64,000 nt of DNA from Gemmatimonadota bacterium (GTDB lineage Bacteria > Gemmatimonadota > Gemmatimonadetes > Gemmatimonadales > Gemmatimonadaceae), in assembly GCA_026387935.1 (NCBI GenBank), contig JAPLKU010000020.1, positions 48,750-112,749 of the forward strand. Direction: 5' to 3'. The notes under the pieces were generated by a model. That model was not told the DNA's origin. It did no database searches and saw only the letters and a list, made by a program, of their open reading frames with translations. The translations under genes and the position numbers were made by a program. Position 1 is the stretch's first letter. Every line of letters starts with the position of its first letter. Positions 47,216-57,309 of this stretch are shown here, one piece after another.

Positions 47216-48679
47216 ATGGTACGACTTCCGGACACCATCGGCCAACTCAAGAAATCGAAGCTGGGTACGGCAACCCGCTCGGTGAAAGCGGAAATCCGCG
47301 CCAATTTGCTGGCGCGATTGAAGGATGGTGGACCCGTCTTTCCAGGCATCGTCGGATACGAAGACACCGTCGTTCCGCAGATCGTCAATGCATTGCTCTC
47401 GAAGCACAATTTCATCCTGCTCGGACTTCGCGGACAAGCCAAGTCGCGTATTCTCCGGTCGCTGACCGGGCTGCTCGACGAGGCGATTCCGATTGTGGCG
47501 GGCAGTGAAATCAACGACTCGCCGTTTGCACCGATCTCCAAGTTCGCGCGCGAACGCATCGCGCAGGGCGGCGACGACACGCCGATTGCCTGGGTCGGTC
47601 GCGAGCAGCGGTTTGTCGAGAAGCTGGCAACGCCGGACGTCACGGTGGCGGACATTATCGGTGACCTCGACCCGATCAAGGCCGCGCGTGGCGGACACAT
47701 CCTCTCCGACGAACTCACCATTCACTACGGCATGCTGCCGCGTGCCAATCGCGGCATCTTCGCGCTCAACGAGCTTCCGGATCTCGCCGGCAAGGTGCAG
47801 GTGAGCCTGTTCAACATCATGCAGGAAGGCGACGTCCAGATCAAAGGCTATCCGGTCCGGCTTCCGTTGGACGTACTGCTCTGCTTCACCGCGAATCCCG
47901 AAGACTACACCGCACGCGGCAAGATCATCACGCCGCTGAAGGACCGTATTGGCAGCGAAATCATCACGCACTATCCTGAGGAAGTCGACCTCGGCATGGA
48001 GATCACGCGCGCGGAGTCGTGGACCGACCGCGAAGGGATGACGCTGCGGTTGTCGCCGCTGCTTGAAGAGCTCGTCGAGCGCGTCGCGTTCGAAGCGCGC
48101 ACCGATAAGCGGATTGATCGGCGCTCCGGCGTGAGCCAGCGGATGCCGATCACGGCCATGGAGAACGTGGTGTCGAATGCGGAACGCCGCGCGCTGCGAT
48201 TGTCAGAGAAAGCCGTTGCGCCGCGCCTCGATGACGTGTACGCGGCGCTCCCGGCGATCACCGGCAAGCTGGAGCTCGAGTATGAAGGCGAGATTGTGGG
48301 CGGCGCCAACATCGCGCGCGAGCTGATCCGCCGCGCGGCCGATGCCACGCTCCGCGCGCACGCGCCACACGCCGACACGGATTCGATCGTGATCTACTTC
48401 GATGAAGGCGCGGCGTTGCAGGTAGCAGACGACGCCGGATCGTCGGTGCTCAGAAAGGCATTTGACACCGTGCCCGGACTTGCCGCGCTGGTTATCGAGC
48501 ATGATCTCGCACCGGATGACGACGATGCGCTGGTGGCATTCGCGTGCGAGCTGGTGCTCGAGGCACTGGTCGCACGCCGAAAGATTTCACGGAGTGATCG
48601 CGGCCGTTACGGCCGTGCGCGCCAGGAGGATTCGCGGCGCCGGCGCAGTGAAGAACCACCTGACGATATGACGGTGTAG
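47216..48679 (+). CDS. MoxR/ChlI-like AAA+ ATPase
   Basis: 487 residues. Walker A is the variant GLRGQAKS in FILLGLRGQAKSRILR, Walker B region FALNELPDL, sensor FTANPEDYT, then a lid with SQRMPITAMENVV; an arginine-rich tail (RGRYGRARQEDSRRRR) ends it. ChlI/MoxR ATPases remodel proteins together with a VWA partner. The likely partner lies at 53489-54769 on the same strand, separated by three minus-strand genes. TTAGAT at 47185-47190 is a possible -10, 25 bases before the ATG. Confidence 0.88.
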   Translation: MVRLPDTIGQLKKSKLGTATRSVKAEIRANLLARLKDGGPVFPGIVGYEDTVVPQIVNALLSKHNFILLGLRGQAKSRILRSLTGLLDEAIPIVAGSEINDSPFAPISKFARERIAQGGDDTPIAWVGREQRFVEKLATPDVTVADIIGDLDPIKAARGGHILSDELTIHYGMLPRANRGIFALNELPDLAGKVQVSLFNIMQEGDVQIKGYPVRLPLDVLLCFTANPEDYTARGKIITPLKDRIGSEIITHYPEEVDLGMEITRAESWTDREGMTLRLSPLLEELVERVAFEARTDKRIDRRSGVSQRMPITAMENVVSNAERRALRLSEKAVAPRLDDVYAALPAITGKLELEYEGEIVGGANIARELIRRAADATLRAHAPHADTDSIVIYFDEGAALQVADDAGSSVLRKAFDTVPGLAALVIEHDLAPDDDDALVAFACELVLEALVARRKISRSDRGRYGRARQEDSRRRRSEEPPDDMTV

Positions 48680-48727
48680 CGCTGGCCGGCCGCGCGATCA
48701 GCGGCCGTGCCGGTGTGGTCAGCTCAC

Positions 48728-49966
48728 TCAGGCCGCGCCGGCGCCCAACCCTGCCGCGCGCCCGGTGGCCCACGCCCAGTAGAAGTTGTAGCCCCCAATC
48801 GGGCCGAAGGCGTCGAGCACTTCACCGCAGAGGAAAAGTCCGGGGTGCCGACGACTCTCCATCGTGCGCGCCTGCACTTCACTGAGGGCGACGCCGCCAC
48901 CGGTGACTTCAGCTTTCTTGTAGCCCTCGTCGCCGCTCCAGGGCAGTTCGCCGCGCACAAGTGTCGCGATGAGGCGAAGCCGTTCTTCGCGCCGCATATC
49001 GGAGAGCGACCGATATGGATCAACCTGTGCGATTTGCATCAGGACGGCGGCCAGGCTGTCCGGCATTTCATCACGCAGCGCGCCGCGCACCGTGCGTGCT
49101 CCCCGTGGTGCGAAGGCGCGTTCCCAGTCGGCATCCGCGAGTGGCGTCCACTGCACCCGGATTCGCGCGCGTGATTCAGCCGCCGTGTTCGGCCCACACT
49201 CATCGCGGTCGCGCACGACGACGTGTGACACATCGAGTGCCGCTGGTCCGCTGTAGCCATGATGCGTGAAGAGAAAGCCGCCCGTGAAACTTGCCGAACG
49301 CGTCGGTGAAGTCGCCTTGAGCGTGACCGTAAGCGAGACGCCGGAGAGGGATGCATACGTACCCTGATCCGACAGAATCGGTGTGAGCGCGGCGTAGGTG
49401 TCGTTGATGGTGTGACCCAGGGCGGCAAGCGTCCGCAGACCGAAGCCGTCACTGCCGGTATTCGGGACCGAGAGCCCGCCTGTGGCAACGATCAGTCGAT
49501 CGCACGTGACGTGCGGCTCATTCTCGAGGTCGACGCGCCAGCCGCCAGCCTCGGGCGCGATGCGCACGACCGTCGAGTTCATTCGGATATCAACGCCCTG
49601 CGTCCGCGCATGCGAGAGTAGCCCGTCGCGCACGTCGCGCGCCTTGTGCGACGCCGGAAACACTTTCAGTTCTTCCGCCTCATCGACCAGCGGAATGCCA
49701 AGTTCATTCTCGAAGAACGCGCGCTGCTCGGCGAGCGGCCAGGCACGAATCATCTTGTGCAGGGTGTTTACCGACGAGTCGGTAACGAAGCGTGCCTCAT
49801 CCACCCGCATGGGGAGGACGTTGCACCTGCCGCCACCGCTGATCAGGATCTTCCGGCCGCCATCCTTGGTGCGCTCAAGCAGAATGACCTCGACGCCAGA
49901 ACGGGCCGCGAAAATCGCGGCCATCGTACCGGCGGCTCCTGCGCCAATTACCACGACTCGGGGCAT
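48728..49966 (-). CDS. HI0933/YhiN-like flavoprotein
   Basis: 412 residues. FAD Rossmann motif VVVIGAGAAGTMAAIFAAR, then GRKILISGGGRCNV, VATGGLSVPNTGSDG and the closing GEVLDAFGPIGGYNFYWAWATGRAAG identify the HI0933/YhiN (BaiN-like) family. Some members reduce double bonds in bile acids; the general role is unknown. I chose ATG at 49966. Convergent with the MoxR gene; the intervening 48 bases hold a weak GC hairpin only. Confidence 0.88.
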   Translation of the reverse strand: MPRVVVIGAGAAGTMAAIFAARSGVEVILLERTKDGGRKILISGGGRCNVLPMRVDEARFVTDSSVNTLHKMIRAWPLAEQRAFFENELGIPLVDEAEELKVFPASHKARDVRDGLLSHARTQGVDIRMNSTVVRIAPEAGGWRVDLENEPHVTCDRLIVATGGLSVPNTGSDGFGLRTLAALGHTINDTYAALTPILSDQGTYASLSGVSLTVTLKATSPTRSASFTGGFLFTHHGYSGPAALDVSHVVVRDRDECGPNTAAESRARIRVQWTPLADADWERAFAPRGARTVRGALRDEMPDSLAAVLMQIAQVDPYRSLSDMRREERLRLIATLVRGELPWSGDEGYKKAEVTGGGVALSEVQARTMESRRHPGLFLCGEVLDAFGPIGGYNFYWAWATGRAAGLGAGAA

Positions 49967-49994
49967 GTGCTGCAAAGTAGCGGTCACGCCCAAC

Positions 49995-52157
49995 TCAGAA
50001 GATCTGGCCGAACTGGACGCGCACTCGCCAAGGTGACGGATGATCCACCGCCCGCGCGGCCATGACGCCCACTGCACCGCCAAAGAACCGGAGCCCACCC
50101 GCGACCGTAGTTCGCGCACTTCCCGTCGTTGCCGATCCCGGTGCCAGTGCGGCGACCATCGCGCGTGCGCCAGCAGTCGACACGCCGGTCCATCCGGTCT
50201 GCGCCGTCACGCTCAGCGCCGGCGCCAGCGCTGGAAGCCAGAAGCGTTCGGTAAGGCGAATGGGCGCCAGCCAGATATTCAGTCGGTACATCGCCATCCC
50301 GCGAAGTACGGCCGCTTGGTCTCCTGCGAATGCCTTGTACTCATAGCCCGGAAGGTTCTGTGTGCTGCCCAGTTCAAACAGTTGCTGCGCCGGTCGATCA
50401 GCGCCAAAGAGTGCACCGGCATCAAATCGGCTCGCCAGCGTCCAGCGCCCCGAATTGATTCGCGCCGCGAGCCGCAGTTCCGCGCGCTGGTAGTTGAGGC
50501 CGCCGTCGCCACGGCGATATGACAGCGCGCCACCAACGCCCGGGCGCACAAACTCCGCCGCGACGTCGGGATGCCACTCGAGCAGGAGCGCCGTTCGCGC
50601 ATAGCCGCCAGGACTGACCGGCCGGTTGGGCAGGAAAGCCGTCGACGACAATGGCCCTCGAGTGAGGGCGGGGGTCACCATTCGATCATGGGCGTACCCC
50701 AGCTCAAGCCGTGTGCGCACCGCGCGATCGTGGGACAGATAGGCCGCGACGCCGTGCGCATAGGTACGGTCCACGTAGTCGAACTCGTCGACGCCGAAGA
50801 GGGGCGCGAACGGAGAGCCGGACGAATCGAGGGCGAACGCAAAATCGTTTGTGTTGTCGAGCGAGCGTCCGGCGCGCAGCCCGTACGTCCCATCGCCGCG
50901 GTGGAGGTCCGCGCTGATACGCCCGCGCGCCGTGCGCTCACTCCATGCGTAGCCGCCGACCGCCTGCGCGCTGAATCCCGGCAACGCATCACGAGCGCGA
51001 ACCCGGACGCCTGCGCCAGTGAATAGCCCTTCGATGCGATTGAATCGCACCAGATCACTGAGCCGCTCGCCCTGCACCGTCCAGATGGGCAGGCCAGTCG
51101 AGCGCCACTTGAGCGGCGCGACGTCCGCGAAGTCTTCTGCGCTCGACACCGCCGTGGCGGTTCCAATCGACTCCCGCCAGTCGGAAAACGACGCCAGCGT
51201 GTCCCGTGGCGCAATTGTCAACCGGTGCGGCTGCGCGCGCAGCGTATCGGTTGACAGCACCTGCGCCGCGTCCGGTGCCACGATTTCGTAATCCCTGAAC
51301 CGCGACACAATCCGAAACACCGCCTTCGAATCACCCAGCACCGGGGCGAGCGCCTGAAAGTCAAACCGCTGAAAACTCGGCAACCAGAACTGTTGATTCA
51401 CTTCGCTATTGACGAGCTCCACAAATGCGATGGCCTCGATCTGGCTGCTGAACGACAATGCGCGCCGGAGCGCGGGCTCCGGCTGGGTGACGCTCTGGAA
51501 TGCCCCGCGCATCCGAACAACATGCTTTCGGTCAGCGTCGAGATCGATTTCGCCGGTGAATATCGTCACGCCGGGCTTGAGATCGGCCTTTGGTACCACA
51601 TCGATTCGCACGATCCGGATTTCGCGGTCGCCGACCTTCAACGCTTCGATCGTGTCGCCACCCGTATACCGGTAGTACTGATCGCGATCGTCGGCGAGGG
51701 GGTGGACCGCGTACGTCGTCCGCCGGCTCGGCGCCGCACCCGGCCGCCGCCACGTCGTGTCGCGACCGAACAAGAGGGCCAGCCTGTTTCCGTAGAGCGA
51801 GGGCACCGTCCACGCATTTCGGAAGAATCCAAGTGACGAAATCTGGAATCCAAGGCTTTGGTTTCGATATCCCGTCACTCGCTGTTCGAATTCGCCCGTG
51901 CGGCTCCAGGTGAGTTCGTTCGCGGTCTGTTCAATAGACACGGCGGCTTCGTAGCCAGAACCGTTGCGCGTCCCCATTGAGATCTCGCTCTCGACGCGCG
52001 CGCGGTACTTCCCGAGTGCGGCGGGTACAAGATGGTTCACGCGCGCGGCCGCACTCACCAGCGCGCGCAGTGCCGGCGAGGCGTACTGCGCCGTATCCGG
52101 CGCTGCGACCCGAGGAGCTCCCACGGCGACCTGCGCCACCAGCAGAAGCGCGATCAT
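49995..52157 (-). CDS. Exported outer-membrane beta-barrel protein (DUF5686-like)
   Basis: 720 residues. A short signal peptide (MIALLLVAQVAVGAP) is followed by an N-terminal periplasmic region (about 30-370) and then a large barrel made of repeated amphipathic strands, ending RVQFGQIF with a terminal Phe. The organisation recalls DUF5686 outer-membrane proteins of Bacteroidota, though that match is from memory. I chose ATG at 52157, which overlaps the MFS stop. Substrate unknown. Confidence 0.78.
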   Translation of the reverse strand: MIALLLVAQVAVGAPRVAAPDTAQYASPALRALVSAAARVNHLVPAALGKYRARVESEISMGTRNGSGYEAAVSIEQTANELTWSRTGEFEQRVTGYRNQSLGFQISSLGFFRNAWTVPSLYGNRLALLFGRDTTWRRPGAAPSRRTTYAVHPLADDRDQYYRYTGGDTIEALKVGDREIRIVRIDVVPKADLKPGVTIFTGEIDLDADRKHVVRMRGAFQSVTQPEPALRRALSFSSQIEAIAFVELVNSEVNQQFWLPSFQRFDFQALAPVLGDSKAVFRIVSRFRDYEIVAPDAAQVLSTDTLRAQPHRLTIAPRDTLASFSDWRESIGTATAVSSAEDFADVAPLKWRSTGLPIWTVQGERLSDLVRFNRIEGLFTGAGVRVRARDALPGFSAQAVGGYAWSERTARGRISADLHRGDGTYGLRAGRSLDNTNDFAFALDSSGSPFAPLFGVDEFDYVDRTYAHGVAAYLSHDRAVRTRLELGYAHDRMVTPALTRGPLSSTAFLPNRPVSPGGYARTALLLEWHPDVAAEFVRPGVGGALSYRRGDGGLNYQRAELRLAARINSGRWTLASRFDAGALFGADRPAQQLFELGSTQNLPGYEYKAFAGDQAAVLRGMAMYRLNIWLAPIRLTERFWLPALAPALSVTAQTGWTGVSTAGARAMVAALAPGSATTGSARTTVAGGLRFFGGAVGVMAARAVDHPSPWRVRVQFGQIF

Positions 52158-53386
52158 GCGTTGCGAATTTCCGGGTACTTCCGGAAAGCCCAGGTGGCGG
52201 CGAGGAAGAGGAGCGTGCCCATTCCTGCTACCGTATGCGACACTCCAAACTCGCGCGCGAACCAGCCTGCTGCCGCCGAGCCAATCGGATGCATGCCGAT
52301 GTACACCGTGACGTAGAGCCCCATGACCCGCGCGCGCATGGTGTCCGGCACGCGCGACTGCATGAGGCCGTTGATCAGGGCGTTGTTCCCCATCATCGCC
52401 ATGCCGCACACGAAGAGCATCACGCCGGAGAACACCACCGAAGTGGAGAGTCCGAACGCAACCATCGCGAGCCCCAGGACGAGCGAGCACGCGGTGAGCA
52501 CCGTGCCACGTTTGAATCGGCCGCTGCCGCCAGCGATCAGCAGAGTGCCCGTGAGCGCTCCGATGCCGAAACACCCCATCAGCGTGCCGTAGCCAGCGGC
52601 TTTGAGATGGAGGTGATCGCGCGCCATCACCGGCAGCATCGTGAGCACCGGAATCCCAAGGAACGAGAACAGCGCGACGACGCGAATGAGGATCCACATC
52701 AGCCGGTCGTTACGGATATAGGTGAACGCTTCAACCACCCCGTGCCAGGTGGACTGGCCGCTCTCGCCGGCCACATCGAGTCCCGCGGGCAAACGGATCA
52801 TCGCAAGTCCGATGATCACCGCGAAGTAGCTGATCGCATTGAATCCGAAGCACCAGGCAATTCCGAACTGCGCGATCACGATTGCCGCGACCGCAGGTCC
52901 AAGAATCCGCGCGAGGTTGAAGCCGCCGGAGTTGAGCGCAATCGCGCCCTGCAAGTCATCCTTGCCGACGAGGCGAACGATCAAGGATTGGCGCGCAGGA
53001 ATTTCGAAGGCTTCGAGCAACCCCGACGCCAACACCAGCGTGATGAGCACCCCGATCGTGACGCGGTCGCTCCAGGTAAACCACCAGAGCAGGATCGCTT
53101 GCGCGAGAAAGAGCACCTGTGCGATGCGCACGATCCGGAGCTTTTCGCGCCGGTCAGCGAACACACCGGCGGGAATCGAAAAGAGCAGGATCGGCAGCGT
53201 ACCCGCGGCGCTCACCAGCCCCACCAAAAACGGATCGTTCGAGAGCTCGAGCGCCAGCCACGCGGTGGATACCTGCTGCATCCACGTGCCGATGAGCGAC
53301 GCCGTCTGCCCGAACCAGAAGAGCCGGAAGTTCCGGTGGGCCGCCAGAGTGCGGAACGGGTTGAAGGACTGGGCTGGGGCGGTCAC
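52154..53386 (-). CDS. Major facilitator superfamily transporter
   Basis: 410 residues with about 12 helices and the MFS_3-type opening FRTLAAHRNFRLFWFGQTASLIGTWMQ, plus FADRREKLR between helices 2 and 3. This branch (EntS-like) includes siderophore and macrolide exporters. I chose GTG at 53386, 8 bases after TAGTTT (leaderless); the longer frame would overlap the divergent VWA gene. Cargo is not predictable. Confidence 0.87.
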   Translation of the reverse strand: MTAPAQSFNPFRTLAAHRNFRLFWFGQTASLIGTWMQQVSTAWLALELSNDPFLVGLVSAAGTLPILLFSIPAGVFADRREKLRIVRIAQVLFLAQAILLWWFTWSDRVTIGVLITLVLASGLLEAFEIPARQSLIVRLVGKDDLQGAIALNSGGFNLARILGPAVAAIVIAQFGIAWCFGFNAISYFAVIIGLAMIRLPAGLDVAGESGQSTWHGVVEAFTYIRNDRLMWILIRVVALFSFLGIPVLTMLPVMARDHLHLKAAGYGTLMGCFGIGALTGTLLIAGGSGRFKRGTVLTACSLVLGLAMVAFGLSTSVVFSGVMLFVCGMAMMGNNALINGLMQSRVPDTMRARVMGLYVTVYIGMHPIGSAAAGWFAREFGVSHTVAGMGTLLFLAATWAFRKYPEIRNA

Positions 53387-53394
53387 AGAGGAGA

Positions 53395-53400
53395 AAACTA
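53395..53400 (-). promoter_or_regulatory. Putative -10 box of the MFS gene
   Basis: On the minus strand TAGTTT lies 8 bases before the GTG at 53386, with no ribosome-binding site in between. Confidence 0.4.
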
Positions 53401-53473
53401 GCCACTCGCGCCCCTCGTCCCGGACGCCTGAATGGCGGGTTAACGACTGGAGAGGCCGGGCAGAGGATTTGAC

Positions 53474-53479
53474 TAGATT
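53474..53479 (+). promoter_or_regulatory. Putative -10 box of the VWA gene
   Basis: TAGATT ends 9 bases before the ATG at 53489, preceded by TTTGAC too close to be a standard -35. Confidence 0.35.
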
Positions 53480-53488
53480 CCACTCTGT

Positions 53489-54769
53489 ATGCGCGAGCAC
53501 ACCTACACCAAGTTTTCGCCCGAACTCGGCGACGCCGTGGACCTCCAGTCCCTGCTCGACGGGCTCGCGGATTTCCTCCTGCAATCCGGCTTCGCCGGGG
53601 GGCCACAGTACCATCCGTATTGGGGCGAGACTGGAGAGGAAGGCGACCGCTCGCTGAGCGCGCTCAAGCAGGCCATTCTTGACGCCCTGCTCAAGAGCGG
53701 CCAGTTCACACCCGAGATGCTTGAAGCGTTACGCGGCGAAGGCGATGACCTGTCCGAGCAGAAGCTCTCCGACCTGCTCGACTCCATCGTCAAGCGTCTG
53801 ATCGAAGAGGGCCATCTCACGCTCGACAACCCACCCGAGATGCCCGCCGGCCACCAGTCGGTGATGGGCCCGGGCGGCCTCGCGCAGGCCGCCGCGCGCG
53901 ACGTGCAGTTCTCGCTCACCGACAAAGGCATCGACTTCCTCGGCTACAAAGCGCTGCGCGGGATTCTTTCGTCCATTGGCAAGTCGAGCTTCGGCTCGCA
54001 CGACACGCCGCACCTCGCGACGGGCATCGAGTCCGACGCGTGGAGCCGGCCGTACGAATTCGGCGACGTGCTCAACCTCGATGTCAACGAAACGCTGCGG
54101 AACGCGATGCTCCGCACTGGCTCGCTCGACATTCCAATTGATCTCGACTATTCGGACCTGATGGTCCGCCAGTCCGAGTATCGGTCGAGCTGCGCCACGG
54201 TGCTGATGCTCGACTGCTCGCACTCGATGATCCTGTACGGCGAAGACCGGTTCACGCCGGCCAAGAAGGTCGCGCTCGCACTTACTCACCTCATTCGCAC
54301 GCAGTTTGCCGGCGACACCATCAAGGTGATCCTGTTCCACGACTCCGCCGAGGAAATTCCCATCGGCGCGCTCGCTGGGGCTCAGGTTGGCCCGTACCAC
54401 ACGAACACAGCCGAAGGACTGAAGCTCGCCCGCCGACTCCTGCTCGCGCAGAAGAAGGACATGCGGCAGATCGTGATGATCACCGACGGCAAGCCGAGTG
54501 CCCTGACCATGCCCGACGGCCGCATCTATAAGAATGCGATGGGGCTGGATGCCTACGTGCTGCAGCAGACACTGAGCGAAGTGACGGAGTGCCGGCGCGC
54601 CGGCATCGCGGTCAACACCTTTATGCTCGCGCGCGACCGCGCGTTGGTGGAGTTCGTGAAGATGGTGTCGTCCATTACGCGTGGCCGCGCCTACTTCACC
54701 AACACCATGACACTCGGGCAGTTCATCCTCATGGACTTCCTGAAGCGAAAGACCCGGAAGGTGTCGTAG
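53489..54769 (+). CDS. VWA-domain protein, likely partner of the MoxR-like ATPase
   Basis: 426 residues. An N-terminal helical part (about 20-150, acidic) precedes a VWA domain with the MIDAS motif D242-x-S244-x-S246 in MLDCSHSM, the later Thr region and [11 protein letters not shown]. No signal peptide, so cytoplasmic. ATPase plus VWA pairs work like magnesium chelatase subunits ChlI and ChlD. The same-strand ATPase lies 4.8 kb upstream. Pairing is inference from family behaviour. Confidence 0.87.
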   Translation: MREHTYTKFSPELGDAVDLQSLLDGLADFLLQSGFAGGPQYHPYWGETGEEGDRSLSALKQAILDALLKSGQFTPEMLEALRGEGDDLSEQKLSDLLDSIVKRLIEEGHLTLDNPPEMPAGHQSVMGPGGLAQAAARDVQFSLTDKGIDFLGYKALRGILSSIGKSSFGSHDTPHLATGIESDAWSRPYEFGDVLNLDVNETLRNAMLRTGSLDIPIDLDYSDLMVRQSEYRSSCATVLMLDCSHSMILYGEDRFTPAKKVALALTHLIRTQFAGDTIKVILFHDSAEEIPIGALAGAQVGPYHTNTAEGLKLARRLLLAQKKDMRQIVMITDGKPSALTMPDGRIYKNAMGLDAYVLQQTLSEVTECRRAGIAVNTFMLARDRALVEFVKMVSSITRGRAYFTNTMTLGQFILMDFLKRKTRKVS

Positions 54770-54770
54770 G

Positions 54771-55901
54771 ATGGGGGTGCACCTGCTGCTCGCGCTTGCC
54801 GTGGCGCTCCACGGCGACACGCGCACGACCACGGTCACGGACACGACCTGGTACATCACGAACCGCGCCCGCACCGCTGGAAAGTTCGTCGGCGGCCGCA
54901 CCGACACCCTCGAGTATGGGTACGTCATCGTGCGGTATCGTGAACGTACCGATCGCGCGGTGGCGAACCCGTGGGTCGAAGGGTTCGCCCGCAGCATGGA
55001 CGAGCCGGTGCGGCTCACGCGCGAGGAGTTTCTCGTCCGTGTGGTGCAGTCGAGCAACCCGAGAGAGGCGCGCGGCGACGGCCTAGTGCTCTACACACAC
55101 GGCTTTGCCACATCATTCGGGCGCGCGCTCGCGCAGGGCTCCGACATCGCACACCGCGGCCGCCATCACGGGCCGTTCGTCGTCTTTGCCTGGCCGGCTC
55201 ACGTCGCCTTCGCGTCGTTCCCGCGCCCCTCGGCGCTGATCTCGAAGGCCTACCGCGACGACTCGATCAGCGCCGCTGCCAGCGAACCAGCCTTCCGTGG
55301 CGCAGTCGCCGACTTGCTGAGCATCATGCCGGCGCAGCGGCTCACCGTCGTGGCACACAGCCTCGGCGCGCAGCTTGCGAGCGAAGCCCTGATGGCGCCA
55401 TCAGCACTGCGGGACACCCTGAAGCGGGCCCCACTCCACGCGCTCATCTTATTCGCGCCCGATATCTCGGCCGCGCGGTTTCGTGACCTGCTCGGACCTG
55501 CGCTGGTTCCGTTGGCGAACCGGCGCGTGTTGTACGCGTCGGGGGCCGATCGCCTGTTGACTGTCTCTCGACTGATCAACCACGCACCGCGCGCCGGTCA
55601 GGGCCGCAGCGAGCAGCTGCTTGCCGCATCGGAGATTGAGATCGTCGATGTCACCGACGGGCGTCGCGCGCAGGGCATCATTCGCAATTTGTTCGAGCCG
55701 CACCACTCCATGCGGTACGCCAGCACCGCACTGCGCGATTTTTTTGGCGTTGTGCGCGGCACGCCTGGTGATTGTCGCGCATCCGACGGACTCGCGGCGC
55801 GAATCAGCGACCGAAGCTGGAGGCCTGCGGCCATCCCGCCCGCCGCGGACGTGGCATGCGCGGCGGCGGGAGCAGCGATCCGCGCCGCTCGACACGAATA
55901 G
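54771..55901 (+). CDS. Exported alpha/beta hydrolase (DUF900-like)
   Basis: 376 residues. An N-terminal hydrophobic stretch (MGVHLLLALAVALHG) suggests export. The hydrolase core has LYTHGFATSFG (oxyanion region), VVAHSLGAQLASEAL with the nucleophile serine, and a late histidine in EPHHSMRYA. This resembles the DUF900 esterase group. It begins 1 base after the VWA stop, so it is probably co-transcribed. The last 50 residues are arginine- and alanine-rich and may be loosely conserved. Confidence 0.8.
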   Translation: MGVHLLLALAVALHGDTRTTTVTDTTWYITNRARTAGKFVGGRTDTLEYGYVIVRYRERTDRAVANPWVEGFARSMDEPVRLTREEFLVRVVQSSNPREARGDGLVLYTHGFATSFGRALAQGSDIAHRGRHHGPFVVFAWPAHVAFASFPRPSALISKAYRDDSISAAASEPAFRGAVADLLSIMPAQRLTVVAHSLGAQLASEALMAPSALRDTLKRAPLHALILFAPDISAARFRDLLGPALVPLANRRVLYASGADRLLTVSRLINHAPRAGQGRSEQLLAASEIEIVDVTDGRRAQGIIRNLFEPHHSMRYASTALRDFFGVVRGTPGDCRASDGLAARISDRSWRPAAIPPAADVACAAAGAAIRAARHE

Positions 55902-55904
55902 ACG

Positions 55905-56576
55905 GTGCTCAGCGCACTCTCGGCCGCGGCGCTCGGATTCCTCCTCGGGCTCCGTCACGCGACTGACGCGGATCATGTCGTGGCGGTGACCGCCATCGTC
56001 TCGCGAGAGAAGAGCTTCCGTCGCGCGGCGCGTATCGGTGCGCTCTGGGGAATCGGGCATTCGCTGACGGTTCTGGTGATCGGCGGCGCAATTGTGCTCT
56101 TCCGCATCGCCATTCCACCTCGCGTCGGACTCGGCCTCGAGTTTGCGGTCGCGGTCGTACTCATCGTGCTCGGCTTTTCAAATCTTCGTCCGATCACAGC
56201 CCAGCGGGCCGCGGACGAGCAGGCGCTAGCGCGCGCCGACGGCTGGCGCCCACTTGTGGTCGGCGTCATTCACGGACTGGCCGGATCAGCCGCTGTCGCG
56301 CTGCTCATACTCGCGGTGATCCCCGAGACCGCGTGGGCGCTGGCCTATCTGCTGGTTTTTGGACTGGGCACGATCGCGGGCATGACCGTGGTCACGTGGC
56401 TGGTCGCAGCGCCGACTGTGTATGCATCGCGTTCGACGCAACACGTCGTGCGGTTTCAACATGGAATACGGTTTACCGCCGGTGCGCTGTCGTTGATCTT
56501 CGGCCTGATCCTCGCGCGCGAGATCGTCGTGGAGGGCGGACTGTTTCGCGAAGCACCAACCTGGACCCCGAAGTAG
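55905..56576 (+). CDS. NiCoT/NicO-type nickel-cobalt transporter
   Basis: 223 residues with about six helices and the signature LRHATDADHVVAV (H-A-T-D-A-D-H) that lines the metal path in NiCoT, RcnA and UreH-like proteins. A second histidine motif occurs in IGHSLTVLVIGG. Starts at GTG 55905, 3 bases after the hydrolase. Import versus efflux is not decidable; cobalt uptake would suit the adenosyltransferase at 36368. Confidence 0.85.
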   Translation: MLSALSAAALGFLLGLRHATDADHVVAVTAIVSREKSFRRAARIGALWGIGHSLTVLVIGGAIVLFRIAIPPRVGLGLEFAVAVVLIVLGFSNLRPITAQRAADEQALARADGWRPLVVGVIHGLAGSAAVALLILAVIPETAWALAYLLVFGLGTIAGMTVVTWLVAAPTVYASRSTQHVVRFQHGIRFTAGALSLIFGLILAREIVVEGGLFREAPTWTPK

Positions 56577-56598
56577 TTCAGGGTCGCCGGTCGTAGGG

Positions 56599-57270
56599 CT
56601 ACCCGCTCGCGCCGGGCTTTCGATGCTCGCCAGAAGTGACTGCATGCGTTCCGGTGCGCAGCCACGTGGGGCGCGGAAGTCTGGCACCCCACCAGAGACT
56701 GACCAGCCTGAGTCCGACGGTCACCGAAACCGCGACCGGCACGGCGATGGTATTGCCGAATCCGCGGAACAATGTGAACGAGACGGCGCCCGCAAATGCG
56801 GCAGTCGTGTACAGCGTGCCATGGCGGAAATACGCTGGAACTTCGTTGGTGAGGACATCGCCCATGATGCCACCACCGGTGCTCGTGATCACGCCGAGCA
56901 GCACGGCCACAAAGAGCGGTTGCTTCGCCTCAATCGCCAGCGTGCATCCGACGACGGCGTAGAACCCCAGGCCAACGGCGTCCACTAACTCGCCGCGCGC
57001 GACCACGCGTTTCGCAAACTGGTGCACCGGCCGGCTGTAGACGAACGGAATGCAGAGCATGAAGATGACGACGAGGTACTCCCAACGATCGACCCAGAAA
57101 AATGGACGCCGATCGAGCAGTACATCCCGGATCGTACCGCCGCCAAACGACACGACAACCGCCAGTGCGTACGTGCCGACAAAGTCGAAATTCTTCTTCG
57201 CAGCCGTGATCATCGCCGAAAAGGCGCCCAACACGACGGCAACGATTTCAAATACGACGATTGGCGACAT
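56599..57270 (-). CDS. TRIC/UPF0126 cation channel family protein (YicG-like)
   Basis: 223 residues, seven helices in two inverted UPF0126 repeats: FGGGTIRDVLLDRRPFFW in the first and STGGGIMGDVLTNEVPAYF in the second. Bacterial TRIC-type proteins form trimeric cation or small-molecule channels; YicG is a glycine-permease relative. I chose ATG at 57270, 6 bases after TACCTT; an in-frame ATG at 57303 lies upstream of that box. Confidence 0.88.
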   Translation of the reverse strand: MSPIVVFEIVAVVLGAFSAMITAAKKNFDFVGTYALAVVVSFGGGTIRDVLLDRRPFFWVDRWEYLVVIFMLCIPFVYSRPVHQFAKRVVARGELVDAVGLGFYAVVGCTLAIEAKQPLFVAVLLGVITSTGGGIMGDVLTNEVPAYFRHGTLYTTAAFAGAVSFTLFRGFGNTIAVPVAVSVTVGLRLVSLWWGARLPRPTWLRTGTHAVTSGEHRKPGASG

Positions 57271-57276
57271 GGATAC

Positions 57277-57282
57277 AAGGTA
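57277..57282 (-). promoter_or_regulatory. Putative -10 box of the TRIC gene
   Basis: TACCTT on the minus strand, 6 bases before the ATG at 57270; only 12 bases from the divergent mutY box at 57295-57300. Confidence 0.4.
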
Positions 57283-57294
57283 GTGCCGCCGAGC

Positions 57295-57300
57295 TATGTT
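57295..57300 (+). promoter_or_regulatory. Putative -10 box of mutY
   Basis: TATGTT ends 9 bases before the ATG at 57310. Confidence 0.35.
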
Positions 57301-57309
57301 CATGCCCCG

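Noticed and set aside
48681..48710. GC-rich hairpin between the MoxR and flavoprotein genes
   Set aside because: Six-base arms in very GC-rich sequence without a T-run; too weak to list as a terminator.
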